64,000 nucleotides of DNA from Agrypnia vestita. Taxonomy: Eukaryota > Arthropoda > Insecta > Trichoptera > Phryganeidae. Positions 46,001-53,068 of the stretch are shown piece by piece (within the stretch, counting starts at the first letter, position 1; every line of letters starts with the position of its first letter). The DNA is taken from the NCBI GenBank assembly GCA_016648135.1, contig JADDOH010001524.1:1-64000 (forward strand), read 5' to 3'. The notes below the pieces were generated by a model. It had not been told where the DNA came from, made no database searches, and saw only the letters and a list, made by a program, of their open reading frames with translations. The translations under genes and the position numbers were made by a program.

Positions 46001-49000
46001 AAGAAAAAACGAATTTGCATAAAATTCCCTACAAATGAGATAATTTTTAGACTATGGGCAGTACCACAACGATTGGGACGCCCTCCTTTATTCTCCAGAT
46101 AAGTTGGACGGACTATAGCATTTTTTAAAATACAACTAGCGCCATCTACTAATGACCGCATAAAGTTTTTTTTTGGTTATATATCAAAAATAAAAATCAA
46201 GCCTAAATATTGTGATGTGTATCATATAGCGGATATATATCCTCGAACCCTGAAATTTTTATTACTATTTCTTCTTTCTAATTTTTTCTTCACATATAAA
46301 AAATCGAGCACGCTGTGGTTTGACAAACCTTGACATCGCCCCTTGAGCCGGGGCAAGCTTTTAACCAAAATGTGATTATTTTATTAGTACTTCTGTGTAC
46401 ATATTTTTCTCAAAGTATTAGTATGCGGATGGGTGAATTTTCGCGTTTAATTTAATTAAGAATAATTTATCTCATTGCAGATGTGCGGCTTGGTGCTGGG
46501 CACCCCGTCCGCTCACCGCCAGCACATGGCTCGTCACGCAGGCAAGTATCGCTGGTACACGTGTGAACGCTGCCCGTTCAAAACGCGCCACTCAGAGATG
46601 ATTCGCGCGCACCGCCTGCGTCACGATGGTCTCAAGCCTTTCGCATGCCAGAAGTGCCCTTACCGAACCGACTTGAAGAGCTCGCTGTCCAAGCACGAGA
46701 TGGCGCATGCGGGCGACCTGAGGCATGCCTGCAAGCTGTGCCCCTTTCGCTCCGTCAACACAGGGAACCTCAAGAGGCACATGACCAAGCACACGCAGGA
46801 GAAACCACATCAGGTGTGTCCATTGATCCAATTTTCTAAATTAGAAGATTTCTTCAGAAACTTGAGTGTGATGAGATATGAATAAAAATCTATTGCGGAC
46901 ATTCAGTTGACAAACTTAATTTAGGGATAATTTTCCTCAATATTTCAGAAATGTTCTGGAATGTTTGCACTCATAGAGTACAAAATTTTACGGCGATGAA
47001 CTAAATCCCTTCTTTAAGCAAGGGGATTGGGTCACATATTCAAGACACATTTATGCTACAGTTAAAACTATTTATGTTAGCATTATTAAAAACCCTAATC
47101 AACACAATTTTTTACAATAGACATTGTTTTTTTAAATTTCGTTCCAAACCGAGTCTCTAAGTAAAAAGGTCTTTTTTGTAATAAAGCACGATTTACTTAC
47201 TAAGACATTATACTTTTGAAGAGTATTTAGTTTTGACTTTTGTATAATTGTTTCAAAATTTACAAGCTCGTAGTAATTTATTTAAACAAGTATTATTTTG
47301 TGAAACAAAAATGCCAAAAAGGTAGTCATCTCATTATGTTGTTTATTCCTCTTATATTTTATATTTGTTTATTTAACGCTATTCATCTGGCCCGATTGCT
47401 GTAGTGAAACATATCACAAGTAGACCCAAACTTGAGTAAATCACATAAATTTATCGTGAGTTATTGCGAATCGAACCCGGAACCCTGAATGAGAAGCCAG
47501 TATTATGCCCACTAGGTTTCGCGGGCCTTCTGTTTTTATAGTTTTCTTCAAACGTCGGCAAGATTGGTCGCAATAGGATTGACAACTCAGCCGGTTCCAT
47601 AATACTATCCGAGTCCTGCTCACGGCGAGCTTGTAGTGAAATATTACGGAAATTAAACATTCTTGTGGTTCCACTATGGGATGGACAGCCGGATAATACC
47701 CTTTTTACCGGGAGATTACTGTACGCGTTATATTTTCCTTGCAGTGCTCGTTGTGTGACAAAGCGTACGTTGACAAACTAAGCCTCAAGGACCACGTAGC
47801 CGCCGTTCACGAGGGCCTGAAACCCTACGCGTGTGCCATCTGCGGCGGCTCCTACACCAGGAGGCGCGGCCTTCTCAAGCATACCAAGAGGCTTCACCCG
47901 GAGACGCTCAAGGTCATTCGGGGAAGAACAATTTTCTCCAATACTTCTAGTGCATGAATTATTAATGAGTTATTATATCTTACGAATACGGTGCAATGTA
48001 ATTATTTAAGTTGTAAACTATTTATTTCTATTAAATGCATTACTAAATACAAATTTGCATTTTCAATTTACATCCACACAAGATACAAATAACCCCAGAT
48101 ATATCTTGGACATTAATGTCACAATTTGGAAACTCAGCTAATGGAGACCAATGGATTCAGATGGGTGCTCGGGAACATTAATCACCTCAATACACACTGC
48201 TGAGCGTGTGGAAGTAACTCATCTTGATAAAGACCCAATGCGTCTTTGCGACCCTATGCGACCATTTTACAGAATCTCATACTACCCTAAGAGATCAATC
48301 CTTAATGATGTGGTAAATATTATTTATAGAGCCGTCATCTTAATGTCTTCAACACTTATAACTCTACTCGAGTTTATTAATAATACTCGAGTTTCGAGAG
48401 AATCAGTAGCTCTCATCTACTAGTGAAGACATAAAGTCGAGTAGTGTTAATAAACTCAAGTAGAGTTATAACCAGGCACGTGCAGTGGGAACATTGAAGC
48501 ATGACTTTTTCATAAATATATAATGGGAAAAAATATCAAAATTTAAATATTTATCTGACAGAATTATATGAAATATTAAAATATGTATATCTTTTGTTTC
48601 GATTTTTTTTTTTCAAAATAAATGTTTAGGAAAAGTCATGTTCTCACTTCACGCCCCTGGTTATAACAGCGTTCATTTTTCTGAAACACTACAAAGTTGA
48701 CGCTGATTCTATCAATGTTCTTGGAGATATTTTGACGATACGCATTGGTCAGTTCAATATCTTCTTCATATAAAATGCGTTAATCAACATTTGAATTAGT
48801 GACCCATGCTGTCTGTGTGGTGACTTTATCTGCAAAAATCTGCTTTTTTCTTCACTATTAATCACCCTTACTCCTGATCAAACAACCAGTCCTAAGCGTG
48901 GCTAAGCATGATCATACATATTAATATCGAGGGTAGAAAGTTAGTGATTTTTTGAAACTTTACAGGAGACCAAATAATGTCTTGTCAATCTGATTTTGTC

Positions 49001-52000
49001 AATTTCTTTTATTATTAAATGATTTCCATACGTGTTTTGGATTAATAAATATGGAAATCGTTTAATAATAAAAGGAACGTTGACAAAATCAGATTGACAG
49101 AGCTTTCTTTTGCTCTCCTGTAAAGTTTGAAATAATCACTTAAGTCTCAATATGATTTACATCACCACCGATGTTCTATTCTTTTTTTTTACGCTTCAAC
49201 ACGCCAGGAGGCCCAATTACAGAAGCGAAATACATCACAAAACACCCAGGCTTCAGTAAATCACTTACATTTAATTGCGAGCTCACAGGGAATCGAACCC
49301 GGAACCCTCAGTGTGGGAAGCCAGTGTTATACCCATTGCGCTACGAGGGCCGCGCTTTTTTCTATCTAACCCTTTTTTTGCACTGTAATAATGCAGACAG
49401 ATTCTATAGACAAAAATTTGGCAAAGAAGCCCGGACGCTGCCAGAAATGATACCTACTGCATCCCACGCAAAAAAATAGATTCTAATCTAATTTCTATGT
49501 TATTTGAATTTAAAAGTTCACCACTGATGCATAAATATTGTAAAAATTTGTTGATAAACTCTTCAATGTAAGAGTGATGAAATCCCGATGAATCAAATGA
49601 TAATGACCCTTTTTAATCTTTCCTTTTCTCGGTGCCGTAAATTAAGTTGATATTGCCTATAATTATCTGAATATCTCTGTAAATATACTAAATACAGAGT
49701 TCATATTTTAGGTATTTCTTTGTATCCAATAAAATAGTTTAACTATGTATAAGAATTTACTGGACAAAACAAAATAAAATGTTTTCTCGAAGAAACTGAT
49801 ATCAATTTGTCAATACGTGTAAGTATTGTAGTTAGGAGCGGTTTTGGGAGCGCTGTGTCACTTTAGTACAAGTTTAAAACATAAAAAGTGTAAAGAATAT
49901 TTTACATTCAAAATTGAAGGCAGAAGATTCCCTGAAGATTTTGCTACCAGCTCCGAGACACTGTAAAATAGAATCATATTAATAAAATATAAAAACTTTT
50001 TTACACCTCCTTTCACAAAACTTTGAAAGTGTTGTTTTTTTTAACTTCAATTTACACTCGTTTAGTTGATTTCTGACATTTTGAAGCCCCAAAAAATTAA
50101 TTTTGACTTGTATATTGGACTTATGCTCTAATATATCCAAGTAAAACCTAGTTTGTCGAAATTTCTTTATATGTGACTAAAAAAGTGAATATTCTAATGA
50201 AAAACATAATATTTTTTCATCAATACTATCATAATTAAGCACACATCAAGAAGACCATCGATTGGTAAAGGAAGATCCAATTTATTAATTTTAAAAGCGT
50301 TATTGAAGTGTGTTTAGCCCCCGGAGGTTACACAATACAGTGTAGGCATCCGAGTTTATTGTATCAGTTTTATTTTCCTTCCAGTGCGCGATATGTGACA
50401 AAGCATACGTCGACAAAGCGACCCTCAAAGACCATGTGGCCTCAGTGCACGAGGGACTAAAGCGCTACGCCTGTCAGATCTGCGACGCACGCTACTCCAG
50501 GAGCGGTGGTCTCAGTAGACACAGGAACAAATGCCACCCCAGGGATCCAACCCAACGGACAAGATCGTCATTTTTGACAAAAGCTTAGTTGAAATTAATC
50601 AGTGTTTTCTCACATTCCTATTCGGCGAAGGTCAATAATGTACGTCAATATTCTCGGCATGCAGATAATTCTTTAGTCTTGTATACTTATTATTTTTAAA
50701 TTAAACAAATTGAAAACAATCTTTTCACTTGTGCATTACTTAATTATGGCAGTTAAAACATATACTATATGGGCCATGTTACCAGTATAAAATCATATTA
50801 CCAGCCTCAAGAAACTTAGATATGAAGTAAAAAAATGAATAAATATACGGTAGACGGGTTAAGGTTCATATTTTAGGTGTCTCGATATTCAAATAAAAAT
50901 TTCCTTTCTTTCAAATATTTGGTATGCATTGGGAAAATGTGCCCCCTGTATATTGAAGGAGTATTCAAATTCGATATCTCTATATGTATGGCCTGAAATC
51001 TTGTGTGCATAGTGATTAGATCCTTGGATTGGACATGCAGACATCTTCCCATTGTCTACTTCTCTCCGCTTGTGTGTTATCTATACCTATATTTTTATTT
51101 TTTTATCTAAGCAGAAACATTGAATGTACAAGTTTTGAATTAAATCAATTATATAAATTATATTATAAATATAAATTTAATTAATTATATAACCAATCAT
51201 CTGAATGTACAACTGAATATAGGTACATATATCTAAACTTTTTAAGAAGCAAAGATCTATGCCTTTTAATGCTATCTTATGGTATAAATTAGTAACAAGG
51301 TATTTTGAAGACAATACGTACATATAAACAAACATTGATTACTACATAAAATGGTACATACTAGATTTACAACATACTGAGGATTGTAGACTCCGAAGGT
51401 AACTACCTAATAAATGTGGTCAAAGGATATTAAAATATGTTATACAGAAAATATATAATAAAAACTTCCACATAAAATTATATAAAAGAAAAAATTAAAA
51501 AACGCCTAAACAAAAATTAATGGAATCACTTACCAACATTACACTGGTTAAGTGAGGTATTTTATTGGTACCACATTACCAAGATAATACCTTAATAATT
51601 CATAAATTACCATTAGGTACCAAGAGATAATACCTAAATAATAATTTGTTAATTTATTATGATCATTAATTTATCTGTTTTCTTTTTCTTTATGTATATA
51701 AACTTATGTTTACTTGTTAGTTTGTTATTTTACCTTGTTAACAAAAATAAAACTAACAAAAAAGCGGTCTCGCAGATTAATGGGTTTTTCTTTTGTTAAA
51801 AAAATATGTATAAATAATCGATTATATAAATAAACAAAAAAATCTTGTCGTAAAAATGACATGCTCGTTGGTCTAGTGGTCTAAGACACTTCTGGTGATA
51901 GTATTGAAGAGACACGGTGGCCTCCATAATCCAAGGGTCATGACACTGACTCCGGGCTTGTCTCCTGGAGTAAGGTTTTCTGAAGGCTGGACGTCTTTGT

Positions 52001-52281
52001 GATGTGTTTCATACGTTAAATAATAAAAATACATTTTCTTCCAGTGTTCCATGTGCGATAAGACCTACACGAACAAGAAGAGCCTAGGTGACCATGTCGC
52101 CTCCGTGCATGAGGGACTGAAACGCTACGCATGCAAGGTGTGCGGCGCCTGCTACACGCGCAACGGCGGGCTCGGCAAGCACGTGAAGAAGTGCCATCCT
52201 GAAGTACCCCGCAGGGCTGAACGGCCTCCGCTCAGACTTACGGACCAATCATTTGTACATGCATCATCCTTAGTGCAGTAA
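27239..52281 (+). CDS. Gene C: large ZAD-C2H2 zinc-finger protein, 12 common exons plus three alternative last exons
   Basis: The common part is join(27239..28008, 30922..31024, 33321..33584, 33946..34148, 34763..34850, 36103..36267, 37643..37839, 38711..38786, 39941..40180, 40934..41106, 43672..43867, 46481..46813), 2808 nt. It can join to 47745..47957, 50385..50588 or 52045..52281, giving 1006, 1003 or 1014 aa. The ZAD (residues about 21-98) is followed by 20 fingers, then two more from the last exon. Intron phases are 2, 0, 0, 2, 0, 0, 2, 0, 0, 2, 0, 0, a strict repeat of three. Split fingers are restored at exons 1/2 (YVC-RLC), 8/9 (HECR-KC) and 11/12 (FMCE-MC). It is probably a nuclear DNA-binding regulator. 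It could in principle be two genes, but phases and split fingers argue for one. Confidence 0.85.
28317..29595 (+). mobile_element. hAT-type MITE (CAGGGTTCGA family) interrupted by a Tigger-like MITE
   Basis: The left end is CAGGGTTCGAAAAAATC and the right end CTCAAACCCTA. Flanks GTTAAAAG and GTTAAGAG are an 8-bp duplication with one mismatch. Without the insert and its TA the element is about 540 bp, matching the 538-bp copy at 62708-63245. It carries two copies of a GCGCCATCTAnTAATGACnGC motif. Confidence 0.9.
28411..29147. mobile_element. Tigger-like MITE nested in the hAT MITE
   Basis: The ends CAGTCGAACTTGGTTATAAG and TTATAACCGAGTTCGACTG are inverted repeats with TA on both sides. Length is 737 bp. 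No transposase remnant was recognised. Confidence 0.88.
30922..31024 (+). CDS. Gene C exon 2 (linker exon, completes split finger)
   Basis: The acceptor is TGCTTGGCAG|ACTCTG and the donor GACCAG|GTGAGT; 103 nt, phase 2 to 0. It gives RLCPGILDTRKEFNTHLDGH, which completes finger 3, then a lysine-rich tail. Confidence 0.85.
32733..32788 (+). mobile_element. Very short RTE-like LINE 3' end
   Basis: CCAAGATCCACCGGAAGTTG then TAG and a TGATGATGATGA tail matches the end of the fragment at 32962-33225, in the opposite orientation. It is extremely 5'-truncated. Confidence 0.55.
32962..33225 (-). mobile_element. RTE-like LINE 3' fragment with (ATG)n tail
   Basis: The minus strand encodes LVGHVERMPEHKVPG, LRWSDSVLKDI, NWRELAQE, then an in-frame TGA, YEWRKTLEEAKIHQGL, a stop and ATG repeats. 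This is the usual C-terminus of RTE-type reverse transcriptases. It ends 96 bp upstream of exon 3. Confidence 0.8.
33321..33584 (+). CDS. Gene C exon 3 (three-finger exon)
   Basis: The acceptor is TTCTTCCGCAG|ACTTCA and the donor GACAAG|GTAAGA; 264 nt, phase 0 to 0. Fingers MACHEC, YACPSC and YPCPQC are joined by seven-residue linkers. Confidence 0.92.
33946..34148 (+). CDS. Gene C exon 4 (two-finger exon, acidic tail)
   Basis: The acceptor is CAATTCACAG|TGCGCG and the donor GATGT|GTGAGT, phase 0 to 2. Fingers CATCHEDF and YSCITCGNCY follow, the second closing with Cys (HSDKC). An acidic tail (ESDSDDGDEDKLDSAD) follows. It has no in-frame ATG. Confidence 0.88.
34763..34850 (+). CDS. Gene C exon 5 (acidic linker exon)
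   Basis: The acceptor is TCTGTATCAG|AGATGA and the donor GAGTTG|GTAAGT; 88 nt, phase 2 to 0. It encodes DDSTQQDDEDEKP and EIKIEQIKEEQ; IKIE and IKEE fit the sumoylation pattern, which is only a suggestion. Confidence 0.8.
34851..36102 (+). other. Gene C intron 5
   Basis: A segment around 35080-35560 is GC-richer than its surroundings and may be an old LTR or other repeat on the minus strand (TATAAAAATAG reversed near 35275), but I could not find its ends. Otherwise nothing was recognised. Confidence 0.4.
36103..36267 (+). CDS. Gene C exon 6 (single-finger exon)
   Basis: The acceptor is GACTGTTTAG|GAATGT and the donor CACAGG|GTGAAA; 165 nt, phase 0 to 0. An acidic start (EGSEESEDEQ) precedes one finger, FQCPMCPFRTQFPKNYRIH. 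Confidence 0.87.
36268..37642 (+). other. Gene C intron 6, with LINE end
   Basis: The 37100-37505 segment is a LINE 3' end. ACAGGGTGACGCATTG at about 36923 resembles a MITE terminus, but no partner was found. Confidence 0.5.
37100..37505 (+). mobile_element. 5'-truncated LINE 3' end
   Basis: It shares CTTTCTATCTAATCATGG, GCGCAGTCGGCCAGGCTGTG and GTTGGAAGAAATTGCCAACT with 16985-17395 and ends in AAATAAATAAATT. Confidence 0.7.
37643..37839 (+). CDS. Gene C exon 7 (two-finger exon)
   Basis: The acceptor is TCCTGTATCAG|TGTCTG and the donor GATCC|GTAAGT, phase 0 to 2. Fingers CLMCEADFCDQRDLQEH and PCFKCGAFFKWRSGLMRH. Confidence 0.9.
37840..38710 (+). other. Gene C intron 7, nothing recognised
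   Basis: AT-rich intron sequence without repeats or frames of note. Confidence 0.5.
38711..38786 (+). CDS. Gene C exon 8 (short linker exon)
   Basis: The acceptor is TCTGTGTAG|GCTCTC and the donor TGCCGG|GTAAGA; 76 nt, phase 2 to 0. It ends KHECR, the first cysteine of finger 12, completed by exon 9 (KCGVTF). Its opening LSTES resembles gene B exon 2. Confidence 0.85.
39016..39095 (-). mobile_element. tRNA-derived SINE head
   Basis: The minus strand has an A-box-like TGGTCTAGTGGTTAAGA and B-box GGTTCGAACCC at tRNA spacing. It does not fold into a full acceptor stem that I can see, so it is a SINE or tRNA pseudogene rather than a tRNA gene. Confidence 0.6.
39682..39902. mobile_element. hAT-type MITE (GGGGCGTGCAGTGAGAA family)
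   Basis: The ends TAGGGGCGTGCAGTGAGAA and TTCTCACTGCACGCCCCTG are inverted repeats. Flanks CTAAATAC and CTAAATGC form an 8-bp duplication with one mismatch. It ends 38 bp before exon 9. Confidence 0.92.
39941..40180 (+). CDS. Gene C exon 9 (three-finger exon)
   Basis: The acceptor is TTAATTTTCAG|AAATGC and the donor GTCAAG|GTGAGA; 240 nt, phase 0 to 0. It completes finger 12 and encodes FACPHC and YSCAHC fingers. Confidence 0.9.
40181..40933 (+). other. Gene C intron 9
   Basis: AT-rich. A small repeat of TTACTAGTAAT lies at 40311-40349. Nothing coding was recognised. Confidence 0.5.
40934..41106 (+). CDS. Gene C exon 10 (two-finger exon)
   Basis: The acceptor is TGTTTTACAG|TGCAGT and the donor GACAG|GTGGGT, phase 0 to 2. 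Fingers CSMCDKSYLSKDGLRYH and PCKKCGKVYLSTSGRHYH; the second closes with Cys. It is the counterpart of gene B exon 3 without the expanded linker. Confidence 0.92.
41260..43579. mobile_element. Tigger-like MITE split by a hAT element
   Basis: The ends CAGTAGACTCTTGATTATCC and GGATAATTAGAACTCTGCTG are inverted repeats with TA on both sides. Without the insert at 41411-43012 and its duplication it is about 710 bp. No transposase was recognised. It lies in gene C intron 10. Confidence 0.88.
41411..43012. mobile_element. Non-autonomous hAT element, 1.6 kb, nested
   Basis: The ends TAGGGATGGG and CCCATCCCTA are inverted repeats. The flanking 8-bp duplication GTTTACGC is perfect (41403-41410 and 43013-43020). 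Both subterminal regions are unusually GC-rich and packed with GTCGACG, CAACTAGT and similar units, as expected for transposase-binding repeats. No transposase frame is present. Confidence 0.92.
43672..43867 (+). CDS. Gene C exon 11 (basic linker exon with likely nuclear localisation signal)
   Basis: The acceptor is TTGATTTTAG|GGGTAA and the donor GTGAG|GTTAGT; 196 nt, phase 2 to 0. It has repeated serine-lysine units (NSLSKSVQSKDSSLSKSK) and a basic cluster PPKRKKAKPGP. It ends KFMCE, completed as a finger by exon 12. Confidence 0.88.
44355..44590. mobile_element. Palindromic MITE, TAATATCGTAACCC ends
   Basis: The ends TAATATCGTAACCCACAAAG and GATTTGTGGGTTACGATATTA are inverted repeats, continuing inward through CGACGATTTTGAGTTTTTTG on both sides. 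Length is 236 bp. Confidence 0.9.
44950..45281 (+). pseudogene. Transposase N-terminal remnant, two exons (44950-45082, 45157-45281)
   Basis: Exon a encodes MPKTIKSGVREILLKMHTFF and ends IAATS with CAG|GTTAGT. Exon b follows TTCTTCAG and gives GISESAIYKIVKEGK and STPGKKRTR. This resembles the N-terminal helix-turn-helix of insect IS630/Tc1-type transposases (an activation by similarity of pattern, not a database match). Another donor, GCC|GTAAGA, sits at 45282. The intron is 74 bp. Confidence 0.65.
45432..45576. mobile_element. Palindromic MITE, GGTTGCATCAA variant, inside the Tc1-like element
   Basis: The ends AAAGACTGGTTGCATCAACT and AGTTGATACAACGGCCCTAA are inverted repeats, with inner arms AAAGCATAGATTTT and ATATCTATGCTTT. 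It belongs to the 16317/17536/23887 family. Confidence 0.85.
45643..45826. mobile_element. GC-rich palindromic MITE, CCGGCGCCACA ends
   Basis: The ends CCGGCGCCACACTGCGCGGA and TCTGCGTAATGTGGCGCCGG are inverted repeats, with ATCTTCCGCCGCG on both sides. Flanks TAAAA and TAAAA suggest a 5-bp duplication. Its GC content is far above its surroundings, and frames crossing it are not genes. Confidence 0.8.
46481..46813 (+). CDS. Gene C exon 12 (four-finger exon, last common exon)
   Basis: The acceptor is CTCATTGCAG|ATGTGC and the donor CATCAG|GTGTGT; 333 nt, phase 0 to 0. It completes finger 17 (MCE-MC) and encodes YTCERC, FACQKC and HACKLC fingers, then KHTQEKPHQ. It is nearly the same as gene B exon 5. 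It can splice to any of three terminal exons. Confidence 0.93.
46814..47744 (+). other. Gene C intron 12
   Basis: The block 46975-47290 matches gene A intron 3 (12150-12490). A SINE lies at 47408-47534. 47535-47744 has nothing recognised. Confidence 0.65.
47408..47534 (-). mobile_element. tRNA-derived SINE
   Basis: The minus strand has GGCCCGCGAAACCTAGTGGG, ACTGGCTTCTCATTCAGGG and the B box GGGTTCGATTC, then GTGATTTACTCAAGTTTGGG. The order and motifs match the copy at 49206-49355. Confidence 0.75.
47745..47957 (+). CDS. Gene C terminal exon 13a (two fingers)
   Basis: The acceptor is TTTTCCTTGCAG|TGCTCG, phase 0; 213 nt with TGA stop. Fingers CSLCDKAYVDKLSLKDH and ACAICGGSYTRRRGLLKH. ATTAAA at 48030-48035 lies 73 bp past the stop. 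Confidence 0.9.
   Translation, partial: CSLCDKAYVDKLSLKDHVAAVHEGLKPYACAICGGSYTRRRGLLKHTKRLHPETLKVIRGRTIFSNTSSA
48473..48659. mobile_element. hAT-type MITE (CACGTGCAGTGGGAA variant)
   Basis: The ends CAGGCACGTGCAGTGGGAAC and GTTCTCACTTCACGCCCCTG are inverted repeats. The flanking 8-bp duplication GTTATAAC is perfect (48465-48472 and 48660-48667). Confidence 0.93.
48780..48895. mobile_element. Partial palindromic MITE (CAAACAACC family)
   Basis: Only the right half is clear: CTCCTGATCAAACAACCAGTCC matches the right end of the 5048-5186 copy. The left half is diverged. Confidence 0.4.
48922..49152. mobile_element. Palindromic MITE, second copy of the 17690-17931 family
   Basis: The arms AAACTTTACAGGAGACCAAA and CTTTTGCTCTCCTGTAAAGT and inner TTTTATTATTAAA with TTTAATAATAAAA are inverted repeats, in the same layout as the sister copy. 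Confidence 0.85.
49206..49355 (-). mobile_element. tRNA-derived SINE
   Basis: The minus strand has GGCCCTCGTAGCGCAATGGG, CACTGGCTTCCCACACTGAG and the B box GGGTTCGATTC, then GTGATTTACTGAAGCCTGGG. It looks like a tRNA gene at first sight but is a SINE head with a body shared with 47408-47534. Confidence 0.75.
50385..50588 (+). CDS. Gene C terminal exon 13b (two fingers)
   Basis: The acceptor is TTTTCCTTCCAG|TGCGCG, phase 0; 204 nt to TAG. There is no ATG in it. Fingers CAICDKAYVDKATLKDH and ACQICDARYSRSGGLSRH. ATTAAA at 50700-50705 lies 112 bp past the stop. Confidence 0.88.
   Translation, partial: CAICDKAYVDKATLKDHVASVHEGLKRYACQICDARYSRSGGLSRHRNKCHPRDPTQRTRSSFLTKA
50589..52044. other. Stretch between terminal exons 13b and 13c
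   Basis: AT-rich with an imperfect hairpin near 51555-51595 (AGGTATT, AATACCT). A tRNA-like A box, TTGGTCTAGTGGTCTAAGAC, at 51868-51887 suggests a SINE start on the plus strand. Confidence 0.5.
52045..52281 (+). CDS. Gene C terminal exon 13c (two fingers)
   Basis: The acceptor is ATTTTCTTCCAG|TGTTCC, phase 0; 237 nt to TAA. Fingers CSMCDKTYTNKKSLGDH and ACKVCGACYTRNGGLGKH. ATTAAA at 52333-52338 lies 52 bp past the stop. Confidence 0.9.
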   Translation, partial: CSMCDKTYTNKKSLGDHVASVHEGLKRYACKVCGACYTRNGGLGKHVKKCHPEVPRRAERPPLRLTDQSFVHASSLVQ

Positions 52282-53068
52282 TATGAATAATATAGTTTTA
52301 TTTCTTTCAAATGTGTATTTGTGCAAATCAGTATTAAATAAGTATTTTGATTGATGAATATTTTTATTTACATATTGATACATTATAAAATTGTAAATAT
52401 GTACAGTACATTTTAAATGAATATTATTTTGTATATTTTATCAAATTCTGCAATCTAAACCATCCACATACTGAGTTATTAATACTGGCTTCTTACAAAG
52501 TCTAGCAAGGGTAAATATATTTTTTTAATAATTTAATACAAGTTATAAGAATTCGTAAATAGCAAATTACTTATTGCTGCTTATAATAAATAAAGGCCTA
52601 CTCCAAAATACTCCATTTCTCATTTAACCGTTATAGTGCCAACGAGCGCCATGGCGCTCGTAGGTGGGTGTGCGAAAAATGCCAGCGTCGCGATAGCGCT
52701 CGTTTCGACAGCTCACTTTTGGCGCGCGTCAGTGACGGTCGTGTTCCCGCGTTCATATTTTTATTCATTAAATTGCGTTCTAACTTACTTCAATCACACT
52801 TTTTTCTACGCTCATAGGTAGGTGTGCGAAAAATGCCAGCATCGCCGTAGCGCTCGTTTCGACAGTTCACTTTTGGCGTGCATCAGTGCGTTCTAACTTT
52901 TTTCAATCACACTTTTTTTCTAAAAACACTGTTATTATTTATTTATTTCTATAATCCTAAATTTGATTTCAAAATGTCGAACACGAGGGAAAGTTCCGAT
53001 ATGGATGTTGAAATGACAGAACAATTCAAAAACTGCGATAGCGGGAGTGGTATATATATATATATATA

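Larger units (their letters stand above)
44798..46115 (+). mobile_element. Deleted Tc1/IS630-like transposon with spliced 5' exons
   Basis: The ends TAGTCCGTCTAACTTATCTG and CAGATAAGTTGGACGGACTA are inverted repeats flanked by TA. Length is 1318 bp. It keeps the first two exons of a transposase-like gene and has two MITEs inside. The catalytic part is absent. Confidence 0.8.
44748..46252 (+). mobile_element. hAT-type MITE remnant (CAGGGTTCGA family) split by a Tc1-like element
   Basis: The left piece 44748-44797 (GCGCCATCC to AACCTGTA) and the right piece 46116-46252 (TAGCATTTTTT to TCGAACCCTG) are colinear with the 62708-63245 copy read in reverse. The 5' end of the MITE is lost. The join sits at a TA in the family sequence CTGTA(A/G)CATTTT. 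Confidence 0.8.
43868..46480 (+). other. Gene C intron 11, transposon graveyard
   Basis: It contains the palindromic MITE at 44355-44590, a hAT MITE remnant split by a Tc1-like element, and two further MITEs inside that. Remaining stretches (43868-44354 and 46253-46480) show nothing recognisable. A perfect short palindrome (CCATATATGTAATAC and its reverse) lies at 44657-44690. Confidence 0.7.
47958..50384. other. Stretch between terminal exons 13a and 13b
   Basis: It contains MITEs at 48473-48659, 48780-48895 (half copy) and 48922-49152, and a SINE at 49206-49355. 49356-50384 shows nothing recognised. An imperfect inverted pair around GAGTTTATTAA and CTCGAGT lies at 48355-48465. Confidence 0.6.

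Noticed and set aside
49277..49353. Possible tRNA gene on the minus strand
   Set aside because: The A and B boxes are present, but the sequence continues into a body shared with another copy, so it is a SINE head.
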